From the NCBI GenBank assembly GCA_021824635.1, contig JAKAKD010000091.1, positions 1 through 53,272 of the forward strand: DNA of 53,272 bases, written 5' to 3'. The position numbers were made by a program, and so were the translations under genes. This document shows positions 28,506 to 37,627 of this stretch, piece by piece (positions within the stretch are counted from its first letter, which is position 1; the number at the start of each line of letters is the position of its first letter). The notes beneath the pieces are model-generated. The model was not told the origin of the DNA, did not search any database, and saw nothing but the letters and a program-made list of their open reading frames with translations. This DNA is from Bacteroidota bacterium (GTDB lineage Bacteria; Bacteroidota; Ignavibacteria; Ignavibacteriales; Melioribacteraceae).

Positions 28506-29324
28506 ATGAATAAGATACTCATGAGAACAATTTACAGCACAACATTTTTCTTTCTTCTCTGGATGCAGATATTGCCCGCTCAAAACGGAATTGTAAAGAG
28601 TTATTATGCAGATGGGAAAGTCCAGACAGAAGCATCATATGTAAACGACGTTCTTGACGGAGCCGTAATAACTTATTTCCCAAATGGCAAAATTGAAACT
28701 GAGAAGAATTTCAGTCAAGGAGTTCTTGACGGTTATGTTAGAGAATATTATGCTACGGGATTAATGAAAGAAGAATATTTTGTTAAGAAAGGAATCAAAG
28801 ATGGTTCACACAGAAAATTTTTTGAAAACGGTCAACTTCAACAACTCTCTGAATATTCCGATGGTAAACTTATAAACCGGCATGTATTCAATTCCGACAC
28901 AGATTATAAAATAACAAACGAACTTCCTGTTGTAAAAAAAGAACTAACACCAGTTCTACCAAAGAAAGAAACAGTAGAGAAGAAAGAAGAAACAATTATA
29001 CCGGAGACAGAACCGGAGATATTATGCGATGTGCAAGTATGTCCTGTACCTATTGGTGGTATGAAGGGAATTCAAAAAATTATTGTCTATCCAGAACATG
29101 CGTTGCGTTACGGTATACAAGGAACGGTTACAATTATTGCTACAATAAATAATTCCGGAGACGTGATTAGGACACAAGTTCTAAAAGGTCTTGGTTACGG
29201 ATGTGATGAAGCTGCTCAAGAAGCGCTTCGGAAAACAAAATTTGTCCCGGGCATTAATGACAACAAAGCATCTGAATGTAACGCAACAATACCAATCCAA
29301 TTTAGAATCTTAAACAAGAAATAA
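28506..29324 (+). CDS. MORN-repeat protein with C-terminal TonB domain
   Basis: A 272-residue exported protein. The ATG at 28506 starts a signal peptide ending near QILPAQ; a second ATG at 28521 is an alternative, and upstream residues overlap gnd. Four MORN-like repeats of about 23 residues follow (YYADGKVQTEASY, YFPNGKIETEKNF, YYATGLMKEEYF, FFENGQLQQLSEY). These are also seen in YwqK-type proteins. A Pro/Lys/Glu linker at about 130-165 leads to a TonB C-terminal domain (IVYPEHALRYGIQGTVTI, ALRKTKFVPG). TonB domains normally contact outer-membrane receptors, but this protein has no clear N-terminal membrane anchor apart from the signal. It probably lies in the periplasm. Confidence 0.8.
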   Translation: MNKILMRTIYSTTFFFLLWMQILPAQNGIVKSYYADGKVQTEASYVNDVLDGAVITYFPNGKIETEKNFSQGVLDGYVREYYATGLMKEEYFVKKGIKDGSHRKFFENGQLQQLSEYSDGKLINRHVFNSDTDYKITNELPVVKKELTPVLPKKETVEKKEETIIPETEPEILCDVQVCPVPIGGMKGIQKIIVYPEHALRYGIQGTVTIIATINNSGDVIRTQVLKGLGYGCDEAAQEALRKTKFVPGINDNKASECNATIPIQFRILNKK

Positions 29325-29344
29325 CTGCAAAAAATATTGATGAG

Positions 29345-29956
29345 CTACTTTATAGAATTTTGCAGAATATTTTTTAACTCATTCTCTAAAGTTCTACCTC
29401 GGTCTCGTCCATACCAAAGATGGAGTTCTTCAAGAAACTTTTCTTTTTCCATTCCTTCATTCTTAAGCCGTACTACAAGTTCTTGCGCTTCCTTAGGGCG
29501 CGCGCCCCATTGGAATAGTTCATTACCGTTCTCGTCGAAAGCAACAAGTTTAGGAATGCTGCGTGATGTTCCGTTTGCCAGATAGAGATCCATAATATCT
29601 AAGTTAGAATCTCTCAAAATTATTCTAAGATTAATTAACGGATTGTGTTCTGCAATTTTAGCAATATAAGGTAGATTTTGTGCGGAGTCGCCGCACCAAG
29701 CCTCAGAAATAACCATCCATATCTGTGGTGAAGAGATTTTTTTTATCAATCCTAGAAGTTCTTCATCTATTTTGTACGTTCTTAAAATTCTAGATACTCT
29801 TTGATAGTTTAATTGAACCATCGGAAAATCTTCTTTCTCTTTTTCCGAAAGTTTAGACAGATCAGTTATTTCGGAATCTAATTTCATCTTTTCAACATAT
29901 TCGGAGAACGTAAAAGCATTATGCAGCCGTTTATCTATGAAGAATTGGTGAGCCAT
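29345..29956 (-). CDS. Thioredoxin-like protein of the Thioredoxin_9 type, single active-site cysteine
   Basis: A 203-residue cytoplasmic protein with a helical N-terminal region (about 1-90) and a thioredoxin fold. The active-site region reads ISEAWCGDSAQNLPYIAKI, so only the first cysteine of CxxC is present; the second position is serine. The cis-proline loop is GTSRSIPKLVAFD. This monothiol pattern is common in the Thioredoxin_9 family, whose function is unsettled. GGAG precedes the ATG. It is convergent with the MORN/TonB gene, whose end lies 20 bases away, and no terminator hairpin is seen between them. Confidence 0.88.
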   Translation of the reverse strand: MAHQFFIDKRLHNAFTFSEYVEKMKLDSEITDLSKLSEKEKEDFPMVQLNYQRVSRILRTYKIDEELLGLIKKISSPQIWMVISEAWCGDSAQNLPYIAKIAEHNPLINLRIILRDSNLDIMDLYLANGTSRSIPKLVAFDENGNELFQWGARPKEAQELVVRLKNEGMEKEKFLEELHLWYGRDRGRTLENELKNILQNSIK

Positions 29957-30125
29957 TTTTTACTCCAATTATTTATTCTGTTGGTAAAGATAATCAAGAA
30001 TTTTGAAGCATTTATAATCTTTTTGTGTGTTTAAAATTGTATTCAAAACAATAACGAATGTCTTATTCTGTAAACATTTCTTTCGGTTATTGAGCTATTT
30101 TCAATTATTTTCAGCATTATTTTAG

Positions 30126-30140
30126 TGGCACATTCCTTGT
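30126..30140 (+). promoter_or_regulatory. Sigma-54-like promoter of the DUF6600 gene
   Basis: TGGCACATTCCTTGT matches the -24/-12 consensus TGGCACG-N4-TTGC with the correct spacing; the last base is T in place of C. The predicted start of transcription would be about 12 bases downstream, leaving a leader of about 23 bases before the ATG at 30175. Confidence 0.5.
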
Positions 30141-30174
30141 CTATTATGATAAGTATTAAACAACGAGGTACGTC

Positions 30175-31446
30175 ATGAAAAAGACAATATTAATTACAAC
30201 TGCACTCATCATTTTTATGAGTATCAAATTAGATGCGAGACCAAACTTAGGTATTTCGTTTAATTTCTTTTATTCTTCACTTCGTCCTTACGGTGAGTGG
30301 ATTCAATTAGATAATGATTTGGTTGTTTGGCATCCCAACGGAATAGATAACCATTGGCGTCCTTATTCGAGAGGGCGTTGGAGCTGGACTTCGGATGGTT
30401 GGTATTGGGATTCGTACGAACCGTTTGGATGGGCAACATATCATTACGGAAGATGGTATGATGACGATTATTATGGATGGATTTGGATTCCAGATTACGA
30501 ATGGGGACCTTCATGGGTAGAATGGAGATATGATGATGATTACATAGGTTGGGCTCCGCTTCCTCCTTATGCAAGTTTTAGTATGAATTTTGGAATTCAT
30601 TTTTCAATCGGATGGCATTCACATTACAATTATTGGAATTTTGTCGGCTATAACAGATTCTACGACCGCAGAGTATACAATTATTTCTTGGATGAAAGAG
30701 ATTGTGAAAGAATTTTTAGTAGAACAAAATATCGAACGAATTATTATTCCGATCGTGATAGAATTGTAAACGGTGGAATAGATCGTTCATTCATTGAACG
30801 CAGAGGAGGTTACAGAATAGCTGAAAGAGAAATTTCTTCGGTTGATAACTATCGTGATTTTGAAAGAAATCGTGTAACCCGGAATGATAGAGTTATTGCT
30901 TATAGACCATCGGATAGAGAAGTAGAAAACAGCAGAACAACGGATCGGTTTGATTTTAAACGCGGGGAGAATGGTTCTACACTTGAGAGAGATAAAATAA
31001 GAACTCCTCTAACACGAGAAGATGGAAGAAATGTTACTAGCGATCGAACCGTTGAAAGAAATCGGGATATAAACGTTGAGCGTGATACTAGAAATGATGA
31101 AAGAAGAATTCGTGATGAAGCTTACCGAATTAAGCCAAACGATCAAAGAACATCCGAACGCGACCGTGCCAGATTCAATACAGAAAACCAGAGAATTGAA
31201 AGAGACCGTACTCAAAAACGGGAAGAGGTTATTAATAGAGAAGCTGTACGCGAACGCCAACCTGTATTCGAACAACCGAATAGAACGCAAAGGCAGTCAA
31301 CGCCGGAAAGAAGAGTCGAACCACGTAGTCAGCAAACCTACGAGAGACCTGCGCCAAGAATTGAAAGGGGGAATGACCGCGGAAATGAAAGAAGTTCAAA
31401 CAAAGATGAAAGGGAATCGAAAAAATCAACTGAAAGAAAAAGATAA
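30175..31446 (+). CDS. DUF6600-type secreted protein with an Arg/Asp-rich tail
   Basis: A 423-residue exported protein with signal MKKTILITTALIIFMSIKLDA. Residues 35-145 form a Trp/Tyr-rich domain of repeated WxPYxxGxW units (NHWRPYSRGRW, YYGWIWIPDYEWGPSWVEW, IGWAPLPPYASF) that is the DUF6600 pattern. From about 185 to the end the chain is very rich in Arg, Asp, Glu and Asn with no hydrophobic core, so it is probably disordered and may bind nucleic acids, anionic polymers or the outer membrane. GAGG precedes the ATG, with a sigma-54-like promoter upstream and a clear terminator downstream, so it is monocistronic. Its role is unknown. Confidence 0.8.
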   Translation: MKKTILITTALIIFMSIKLDARPNLGISFNFFYSSLRPYGEWIQLDNDLVVWHPNGIDNHWRPYSRGRWSWTSDGWYWDSYEPFGWATYHYGRWYDDDYYGWIWIPDYEWGPSWVEWRYDDDYIGWAPLPPYASFSMNFGIHFSIGWHSHYNYWNFVGYNRFYDRRVYNYFLDERDCERIFSRTKYRTNYYSDRDRIVNGGIDRSFIERRGGYRIAEREISSVDNYRDFERNRVTRNDRVIAYRPSDREVENSRTTDRFDFKRGENGSTLERDKIRTPLTREDGRNVTSDRTVERNRDINVERDTRNDERRIRDEAYRIKPNDQRTSERDRARFNTENQRIERDRTQKREEVINREAVRERQPVFEQPNRTQRQSTPERRVEPRSQQTYERPAPRIERGNDRGNERSSNKDERESKKSTERKR

Positions 31447-31496
31447 AACGATGAGTCGTTCGAGGATAGGAGGATAGGTTGACTGTTATTTTGTTT

Positions 31497-31524
31497 ACCT
31501 CTCTACATACTAGAGAGGTTTTTT
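31497..31524 (+). terminator. Rho-independent terminator after the DUF6600 gene
   Basis: An 8-bp stem ACCTCTCT / AGAGAGGT with an ACATACT loop, followed by TTTTTT, 50 bases after the stop codon. Confidence 0.85.
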
Positions 31525-31864
31525 ATCCTCTTTTTTTCGACTTCGCTTGAAATGATTTTCGGACTTTTTAGTGCTGTCTCTTTCTTATAATCCACTTTTT
31601 TTGAATAAAAACAAAAGGTTGCTTTGTCTCCCGGTAAACCGGGATACTCACAATGAGTTTTCTATAACTTTCATGATAACCACTTCTATGTTTATAGTAT
31701 AGTTGTTCCTATTCCACTGTTCAACCGCCATTCGCTCCACAAATTGCCCGCCGGCAACATTTTTGTTAAATGTTTTGATAAGCGCACCGATTATCATGTA
31801 ACAATTAAATCGGATAAAAAATAGTTTAATCTTAATTAATAACAACAAATCAATCAGAGGTTAT
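31525..31864. other. Hairpin-rich leader region upstream of the porin operon
   Basis: No gene is supported. Several short perfect hairpins are visible: TCCCGG-TAAA-CCGGGA (31629-31644), ACTCA-CAA-TGAGT (31646-31658), AACATTT-TTGTT-AAATGTT (31756-31774) and CCGATT / AATCGG (31787-31813). They could be part of a structured mRNA leader, but no known riboswitch was recognised. A minus-strand open frame at 31648-31848 overlaps these hairpins and looks spurious. Confidence 0.4.
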
Positions 31865-32887
31865 ATGAAAAAAGCACTACTATTAATATTAGTTACTGCA
31901 GGTTTTATGATTGCTCAAGAAAAACCGGATTACTCACCAAAATTTTCCGGATATGTACGAGCTTGGCAACAAACCGATTTTTCCACGAATCAAGGACAAT
32001 ATCTTATCAAACAAATTAGAGTTGGAATCAATGGGGCGGTTAACGAATATGCTAGTTATAAATTCCTTGTTGATTTTACACGTCTTGGAAAGCTAACCAC
32101 TACAACTACAACCATTAACGGCACAAAGGTTATCTCCAGTGCAACAGCAAATTTTTCCGATATCTTACTCGATGCAGCTGCTGTACTTTCTCCAATTGAA
32201 AACCTTGATATAACCGCCGGACAATTTAAAATACCTTTCAGCACGGATAATCTTAGGAGCGATCAAAATGCAGACTTCTCTAATAGACCGTTGCTTACAA
32301 ATGTTTCTCCTACCATCAGAGATATTGGCGTTATGGTATCATACAAATTAAAAGGTGATGTAAGCGCAGAACTTTCTGCCGGCTCTTTTAATGGTACCGG
32401 ATTAAACAAAACAGAAAACGATAGAACAATGGATTATGTTTTTAGAGCGGTTGTCTCTCCTATTAAGGATTTTAATTTCTCGGGTAATTATTACGGAGGA
32501 AAAGCTCAAGGTGCCGATCTAAACTATTTTAATTTCGGCCTCGATTACAAATTTGGCGCGTTATTTGTCGATGCCGAATTCGGAAACAAAAACACAAAAA
32601 CATTAGCTAGCGATATTTCCGGAAATTCTTTTTTCGGATTTGCAACTTATAATATTCCATTGGAAGGTAAGTTTTTAAGAGAAATCATAACCGGTTTTCG
32701 TTATGAAAAATTTGACCCTAATACTTCAACAGATAACAACGAAGTTGACATGATGACTTTCGGTCTAACGTTTGAGTTTGCTAAAATTACTTTCGCACGT
32801 TTTAGAATCAACTACGAATTATTCGATTACAAAAACGGAAGTGCTAATCCGAACAAACTGATTTTTGAATTACAAACCAGATTTTAA
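31865..32887 (+). CDS. Outer-membrane porin of the phosphate-selective O/P type
   Basis: A 340-residue protein with a signal peptide (MKKALLLILVTAGFMIAQ) and a beta-barrel pattern of alternating residues. It begins PKFSGYVRAWQQTDFSTNQGQ and has IRVGINGAVNEYASYKFLVDF, followed by the conserved EN-LDITAGQFKIPFSTD segment, a hallmark of OprO/P-like porins. It ends in ...KLIFELQTRF, with the terminal phenylalanine typical of outer-membrane proteins. GAGG precedes the ATG. It is followed 30 bases later by a PhnD-like binding protein, and then by a chemoreceptor, so all three are probably one transcript. Selectivity is inferred from family resemblance only. Confidence 0.88.
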   Translation: MKKALLLILVTAGFMIAQEKPDYSPKFSGYVRAWQQTDFSTNQGQYLIKQIRVGINGAVNEYASYKFLVDFTRLGKLTTTTTTINGTKVISSATANFSDILLDAAAVLSPIENLDITAGQFKIPFSTDNLRSDQNADFSNRPLLTNVSPTIRDIGVMVSYKLKGDVSAELSAGSFNGTGLNKTENDRTMDYVFRAVVSPIKDFNFSGNYYGGKAQGADLNYFNFGLDYKFGALFVDAEFGNKNTKTLASDISGNSFFGFATYNIPLEGKFLREIITGFRYEKFDPNTSTDNNEVDMMTFGLTFEFAKITFARFRINYELFDYKNGSANPNKLIFELQTRF

Positions 32888-32917
32888 TTAATGTAAAAAT
32901 AAATTGGAGATAAAAAA

Positions 32918-33769
32918 ATGAAAAGCAACGCAAAAAAATCTTTTATGGTAGTCTTAATTTTATTCGTATTCGCAATGTCAATACATGCACAAGTAAAAGT
33001 CGGAGTTCTACCACGCTTAGCTCCGTCAGAAATGATAAAGATGTTTAATCCGCTTGTAGAGTATTTGAGTGCGGAACTTGGACAGAAAGTTGAATTGGTA
33101 ATCCCAAAAGACTTTGAGACTTTTACGCAAATGCTAAAAGAAGGAAAGTTCGACTACGCATACGCAAATCCCAATGTTTATGTCGAAGCTAGAAAAACAC
33201 TGGGTAAGGATGTAGAACCAATTGTTCTAGCGGTTGAAACAGGAACAGGCAAAACATTTACTGGATGTTTTTTGGTAAAGAAAGGAAGCCCAATCAAAAG
33301 TATAGCTGATTTCAAAGGTAAAAAATTGATCTTCGTTGATCAAAAATCTGCAGGAGGATATTTATCCCAGGTTACAACGATGGTTAAATCTAATATTCAT
33401 AAAAAAGATATAACTTTACTCCCATTTGCATTAAAACATACAAACGTTGCTCTAGCTGTTCAGAACGGAGCCGCCGATGTTGGGGGAATTAGAACAGCTG
33501 ATTTCGAAACAATTAAAAAACAAGCAAACGTTCCGGATGTTGTTATTTTGTCTGAGAGTGAGAATATACCAAATTGGCCTCTTTTCAAACTTCCAAATTC
33601 TAAACCGCAAGTTACAGATAAACTAAAAGCAGTTCTCTTAAAATTGGCTCCTAAATCTGCAAAAGCTTCTTCAATACTAAAAGATGCTAAATTAGATGGA
33701 TTTGTTCCATCCACAGATGCAGATTTTAACGCAATGAGAAAAGTAGCCGAAGCTTTAAATCAGTTTTAA
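32918..33769 (+). CDS. PhnD-like periplasmic phosphate/phosphonate-type binding protein
   Basis: A 283-residue periplasmic solute-binding protein with signal MKSNAKKSFMVVLILFVFAMSIHA. The PhnD family (TIGR01098-type) marks are VGVLPRLAPSEMIKMFNPLVEYL, the FDYAYANPNVYVEA segment, and FVDQKSAGGYLSQV. Family members bind phosphonate, phosphite or phosphate, but others bind unrelated ligands, and some act as sensors next to histidine kinases or chemoreceptors. No ABC permease or ATPase lies nearby. It sits between a porin and a chemoreceptor gene, which suggests that it presents its ligand to the chemoreceptor rather than to a transporter. That is inference. GGAG precedes the ATG. Confidence 0.9.
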   Translation: MKSNAKKSFMVVLILFVFAMSIHAQVKVGVLPRLAPSEMIKMFNPLVEYLSAELGQKVELVIPKDFETFTQMLKEGKFDYAYANPNVYVEARKTLGKDVEPIVLAVETGTGKTFTGCFLVKKGSPIKSIADFKGKKLIFVDQKSAGGYLSQVTTMVKSNIHKKDITLLPFALKHTNVALAVQNGAADVGGIRTADFETIKKQANVPDVVILSESENIPNWPLFKLPNSKPQVTDKLKAVLLKLAPKSAKASSILKDAKLDGFVPSTDADFNAMRKVAEALNQF

Positions 33770-33814
33770 TATTTGGGGGACCTCAATTACTCTAAAAAAA
33801 AATTAGGAGTTACA

Positions 33815-35845
33815 ATGTCGTCCATAAAAATAATTGATAAATTAAAAAAGAAACTAAGGGGCTCTCTATCAACAAAATTTATTTTATCGATAATAATGAC
33901 TTTAGTTCTAATTTCGATTTCCATAATGGTTGTACAGAGAAGTTTGCTCAACAACAATATTTCAGAGATTCAAGAATTAAAAGTTGAACGTGTCGGTAAA
34001 CTTGTATCGGCTGCCAGTCAAAACGCAATTTTAAGCTACGATTTTGAATTGCTGGAAAGATTTGCAAAAGAAATAAGAAAGGATATTGATGTTGTTGACG
34101 TGACCTTTTTAGATCAAAATAGCAAGAGACTTAATTCCGAAATGAATAAGGATTCGTTGACTGCATCTGAATCAAAGTTTGGCAAGGATGTAGTTGCAAG
34201 TTCGGAATTCTTTGAACAAAAATTCCCTATTACATCCGATGGAACTCAGATAGGTACACTTGTTATTAAAACACACCCACTTGAAACCCAACGGAGGATT
34301 AACTCTTTGCTTCCAAGTGTCAGCATCGTATTTGTTCTGGGCATTGGATTACTTATTGTAATAATGTGGCTGATGACAAATAAAATTGTTATCAACCCGT
34401 TAAAAAGTATTGAATCTGTCGCCTCCGAACTATCGACTGGCAATGTTGAAATCGAAATGAAATCCGATAGATCCGATGAAATAGGATCTCTTCAATCGGC
34501 TTTCTCGGAAATGATTTCTTCAATCAAAAAGCAATCCGGTGTAGTCGAACAAATTTCTTTGGGTAACCTGGATATAAATGTGCCTGTTCGATCCGAAAAG
34601 GATTTACTTTCTAAAAGTCTCATTAAGGTTACTGAAAGTCTTAAAACTCTTGTGAGTGAAGTTAAATATCTTTCAGAATCTGCAGTTAACGGTAATCTTA
34701 GTGTTCGCGGAGATTCTAATAAATTTGAAGGTGGATATAAAGACATAATTTTTGGTGTAAACAACACGTTGGATGCCGTAATATTGCCTATTGAAGAAGG
34801 CGCCAAGGTATTATCGAAAATGGCTAAGAACGATTTTACCGCCAAAGTAACAGGTAACTATAAAGGTGATCATAAAATTATTGTCGACAGTATTAATGAA
34901 GTATCCAATTCACTGAGCAATGCCTTTTTTGAAATTAATGCTGCGGTTCATGAAACATATAATGCTACTTCTCAAATTTCTTCTAGTAGTGAGGAGATGG
35001 CAGCAGGCGCTCAGGAACAAAGCAGTCAAACAACAGAAGTAGCTGGTGCCATTGAAGAAATGACAAAAACAATTCTAGAGACTACAAAGAATTCATCTAT
35101 TGCTGCAGAAGCCGCAAAGAATTCCGGCTTAATTGCAAAAGAAGGTGGGAAAGTTGTTAGTCAAACCATCGAAGGGATGAATCGTGTAGCCGAAGTTGTA
35201 AAAAAATCTGCTGAAACTGTTCAAGAATTAGGTAAGAGCAGCGATCAGATTGGGGAGATTGTACAAGTAATTGATGATATTGCTGATCAAACAAACTTAC
35301 TCGCTTTGAACGCAGCAATTGAGGCGGCTCGCGCCGGTGAACAAGGGAGAGGGTTTGCAGTTGTCGCCGATGAAGTTCGCAAATTGGCAGAACGTACTAC
35401 AAAAGCAACTAAAGAAATTGCAACAATGATTAAGCAAATTCAGAAAGATACAGAAGGCGCAGTTATCTCGATGAAATTGGGTACTGAAGAAGTGGTAAAA
35501 GGGAAGTCATTAGCCGATAAAGCCGGTCAATCGTTGCAACAGATAATTGCAAGTGCCGATGAAGTTGTTGATATGGTAACACAAGTGGCGGCAGCAAGTG
35601 AGGAACAATCTAGCGCTGCAGAACAGATAAGCAAAAATGTTGAAGGAATAAGTAACGTAACACAAGAAAGTGCAGCTGGCGTTCAGCATATAGCAAGGGC
35701 TGCAGAAGATTTGAATCGGCTGACTGTAAATCTTCAAGAAATGATTTCTCGATTTAAGATAGATGATTCTTCGCTAGAAAGATCTAAGGGTAATAGCAGT
35801 ACTCACCTTGCGGTTCGTTCAAACGGAGTATTAGTACATAATTAA
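33815..35845 (+). CDS. Methyl-accepting chemotaxis protein
   Basis: A chemoreceptor of 676 residues. The ATG at 33815 follows AGGAG and is preferred to the open-frame TTG at 33773. TM1 lies near 21-43 and TM2 near 170-192, with a short periplasmic domain of about 130 residues between. The following HAMP (about 195-245) leads into further HAMP-like repeats (about 250-380: [21 protein letters not shown]). The signalling domain has the hairpin tip [20 protein letters not shown] and [18 protein letters not shown] near 485-530. The periplasmic part is too small to be a full ligand-binding protein itself, and it may dock the PhnD-like protein encoded just upstream. No CheR-tethering pentapeptide is visible at the C-terminus. 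Confidence 0.93.
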   Translation: MSSIKIIDKLKKKLRGSLSTKFILSIIMTLVLISISIMVVQRSLLNNNISEIQELKVERVGKLVSAASQNAILSYDFELLERFAKEIRKDIDVVDVTFLDQNSKRLNSEMNKDSLTASESKFGKDVVASSEFFEQKFPITSDGTQIGTLVIKTHPLETQRRINSLLPSVSIVFVLGIGLLIVIMWLMTNKIVINPLKSIESVASELSTGNVEIEMKSDRSDEIGSLQSAFSEMISSIKKQSGVVEQISLGNLDINVPVRSEKDLLSKSLIKVTESLKTLVSEVKYLSESAVNGNLSVRGDSNKFEGGYKDIIFGVNNTLDAVILPIEEGAKVLSKMAKNDFTAKVTGNYKGDHKIIVDSINEVSNSLSNAFFEINAAVHETYNATSQISSSSEEMAAGAQEQSSQTTEVAGAIEEMTKTILETTKNSSIAAEAAKNSGLIAKEGGKVVSQTIEGMNRVAEVVKKSAETVQELGKSSDQIGEIVQVIDDIADQTNLLALNAAIEAARAGEQGRGFAVVADEVRKLAERTTKATKEIATMIKQIQKDTEGAVISMKLGTEEVVKGKSLADKAGQSLQQIIASADEVVDMVTQVAAASEEQSSAAEQISKNVEGISNVTQESAAGVQHIARAAEDLNRLTVNLQEMISRFKIDDSSLERSKGNSSTHLAVRSNGVLVHN

Positions 35846-35858
35846 TAAAGTTAAGAGG

Positions 35859-35887
35859 CTGTCTCAAAAGGGCAGCCTTTTTTTGTA
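35859..35887 (+). terminator. Terminator-like hairpin inside the left IS end
   Basis: GGCTG (starting at 35857) and CAGCC close a hairpin over the left inverted repeat and are followed by seven Ts. It could end transcription of the chemoreceptor operon and prevent readthrough into the transposase. Confidence 0.6.
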
Positions 35888-35939
35888 AAAGGAAGAAGAT
35901 TTAAATAAGTTTTGTCTCAAGAAACAGGAAGAAAAGCAA

Positions 35940-37484
35940 ATGGGACAAAGCGGAAAAGTAATATTCAAACAATACAATCAAGATCAAGCATACCTACTTC
36001 CCCCATCGATCGAAGAAATGATCGAGGAGAATCATCCGGTAAGAGTAATAAATTCAGTAATAGAAAAGATCAACATCGAGCCATTAGAAAAGCAATATAA
36101 AGGAGGCGGCGCCAGCAGTTACTCTCCGAGGATGTTGTTGAAAGTGTTGGTATACTCATACTTGCGCAACATATACAGTAGCCGTAAGATGGAAGAGATG
36201 ACGAAAGAAAACATCCATATGATGTGGTTGAGCGGAATGAGTAAGCCGGATCATCACACGATAAACCGGTTTAGAAGTGAGCGATTGAAAGAAGTATTAC
36301 GAGAGATATTCAGTCAAGTAGTAACGATGCTGGTAGAGGCATGACAATTGAATATTAAGGAGATATATTTAGATGGGACAAAGCTGGAAGCCAATGCAAA
36401 CAAATATACGTTTGTATGGGGAAAGGCAATCAAAAAGAACAAGGAACGAATAAAAGAACAGATCAAAGAGCTATGGGAATACACGCAGAAGATAGCCGAA
36501 GAAGAAAAACTGGATAAGACAGAAATAGAATTTGAGGAGATCGATTCAGAAAAGGTAAAGGAGACGATCGAAAAGATAAACGAAGCTTTGAAGGAAAAGG
36601 AAGTAAGCAAGAAAATAAAACAGAAATTAAGTTATGCAAAGAAACAGTGGCCTAAGAATTTGGAAAAGTATAAAGAACAAGAAGAAATACTTGGGAAAAG
36701 AAATAGTTACTCTAAGACGGATAAAGATGCAACGTTCATGCGAATGAAAGAAGACGCGATGAAGAACGGACAATTAAAGGCGGGCTATAATGTTCAGATA
36801 TCAAGCAACAACCAATACGTAGTAAATTACAGCATACATCAAAAGCCGGGCGATACAACAACATTACCATCACACATGGAAAAACACAAAGCAATGTATG
36901 GAGAAAATCCGGAAGTAGTCGTAGCAGATGCCGGATATGGAAGTGAAGAAAATTATACATACTTGGAAAACAATAAAGTAGAAGCATATATCAAATACAA
37001 TAATTTTGATAAAGAACAGAAGAAGACAAGAAAAGAAGTAAACCCATTTGCAACGGAAAAACTATACTACAATGAATCAAAAGATTGTTTTTATTGCCCA
37101 ATGGGACAGATGATGCATCCTATAGGAGAAAAAAGAAGAAGGAGCGAGAATAACTACGAACGCCAACTTGTTCAATATCAAGCAAAAAACTGTGAAGGAT
37201 GCTCAATAAGAGGAGTCTGTCATAATCAGAAAAGTAATAGAATAATTGAAGTTAGCCACATGGGCAAATACTTACGCAAGAAAGCAAAAGATAAACTGGA
37301 AAGTGAGAAAGGAAATTATTACCGAAAAAAAAGATGTGCAGACGTAGAACCAATTTTTGCAAACATGAAACAAAATAAAAACTTTAGAAGATTTTTATTG
37401 AGAGGACTTGAAAAAGTATCTGTTGAAATCGGGCTTTTTGCAATAGCTCACAACCTATCAAAGTGGGCTGTGACTGCTGTCTGA
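35940..37484 (+). pseudogene. IS1182-type transposase, interrupted by one in-frame TGA
   Basis: Both parts lie in the same reading frame: residues 1-134 (35940-36341), then TGA at 36342-36344, then a further 379 codons to 37484. Read through, this is a 514-residue transposase of normal length. The N-terminal part has YNQDQAYLLPPSIEEMI and DHHTINRFRSERLK; the C-terminal part has IYLDGTKLEANANKYTFVWGK, VVVADAGYGSEENYTYLE and FANMKQNKNFRRFLLRG, which hold the usual DDE positions. The first aspartate (in the LDGTK segment) lies just after the stop. The stop probably arose from GGA (Gly) or CGA. The only restart nearby is a TTG at 36348. Most likely it is a recently inactivated copy; a split or read-through protein is less likely. 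Confidence 0.8.
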
Positions 37485-37511
37485 TTTTTTTACGTTTTGT
37501 TGTTATTAAAA

Positions 37512-37547
37512 AGCCGTCCCATGTTACTTTTGAGACGGCCTCTTTTC
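37512..37547. terminator. Bidirectional terminator-like hairpin at the right IS end
   Basis: GCCGTC (37514-37519) pairs with GACGGC (37535-37540), preceded by AAAAA and followed by CTCTTTT. It overlaps the right inverted repeat, mirroring the hairpin at the left end. Confidence 0.55.
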
Positions 37548-37627
37548 AAAGTTGTTTTCAATAGCAAGAAGAAGGTAAGTTCCCAAATTGTGAATGTAGA
37601 ATTTTGGAATGAAGGAATTATTAAGAG

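Larger units (their letters stand above)
35855..37543 (+). mobile_element. IS1182-family insertion sequence
   Basis: An element of 1689 bases. Left end GAGGCTGTCTCAAAAG (35855-35870) pairs with right end CTTTTGAGACGGCCTC (37528-37543), a 16-bp inverted repeat with one mismatch. It contains one transposase frame split by a stop codon. It lies ten bases after the chemoreceptor stop codon. No clean target duplication is seen; AAAGTT occurs on both flanks but at different distances from the ends. Both ends carry terminator-like hairpins. Confidence 0.85.

Noticed and set aside
31076..31477. 133-codon open frame within the DUF6600 gene
   Set aside because: It is a second frame of the repetitive Arg/Asp/Glu-rich tail and has no independent support.
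31648..31848. 66-codon minus-strand open frame before the porin gene
   Set aside because: It covers a hairpin-rich leader region, has no ribosome binding site and no recognisable protein pattern.
36342..36344. TGA in the transposase as evidence for a recoded UGA genetic code
   Set aside because: TGA terminates other genes in the window normally (for example the molybdenum hydroxylase large subunit and the 581-residue PPDK-like gene), so a local nonsense change is much more likely.
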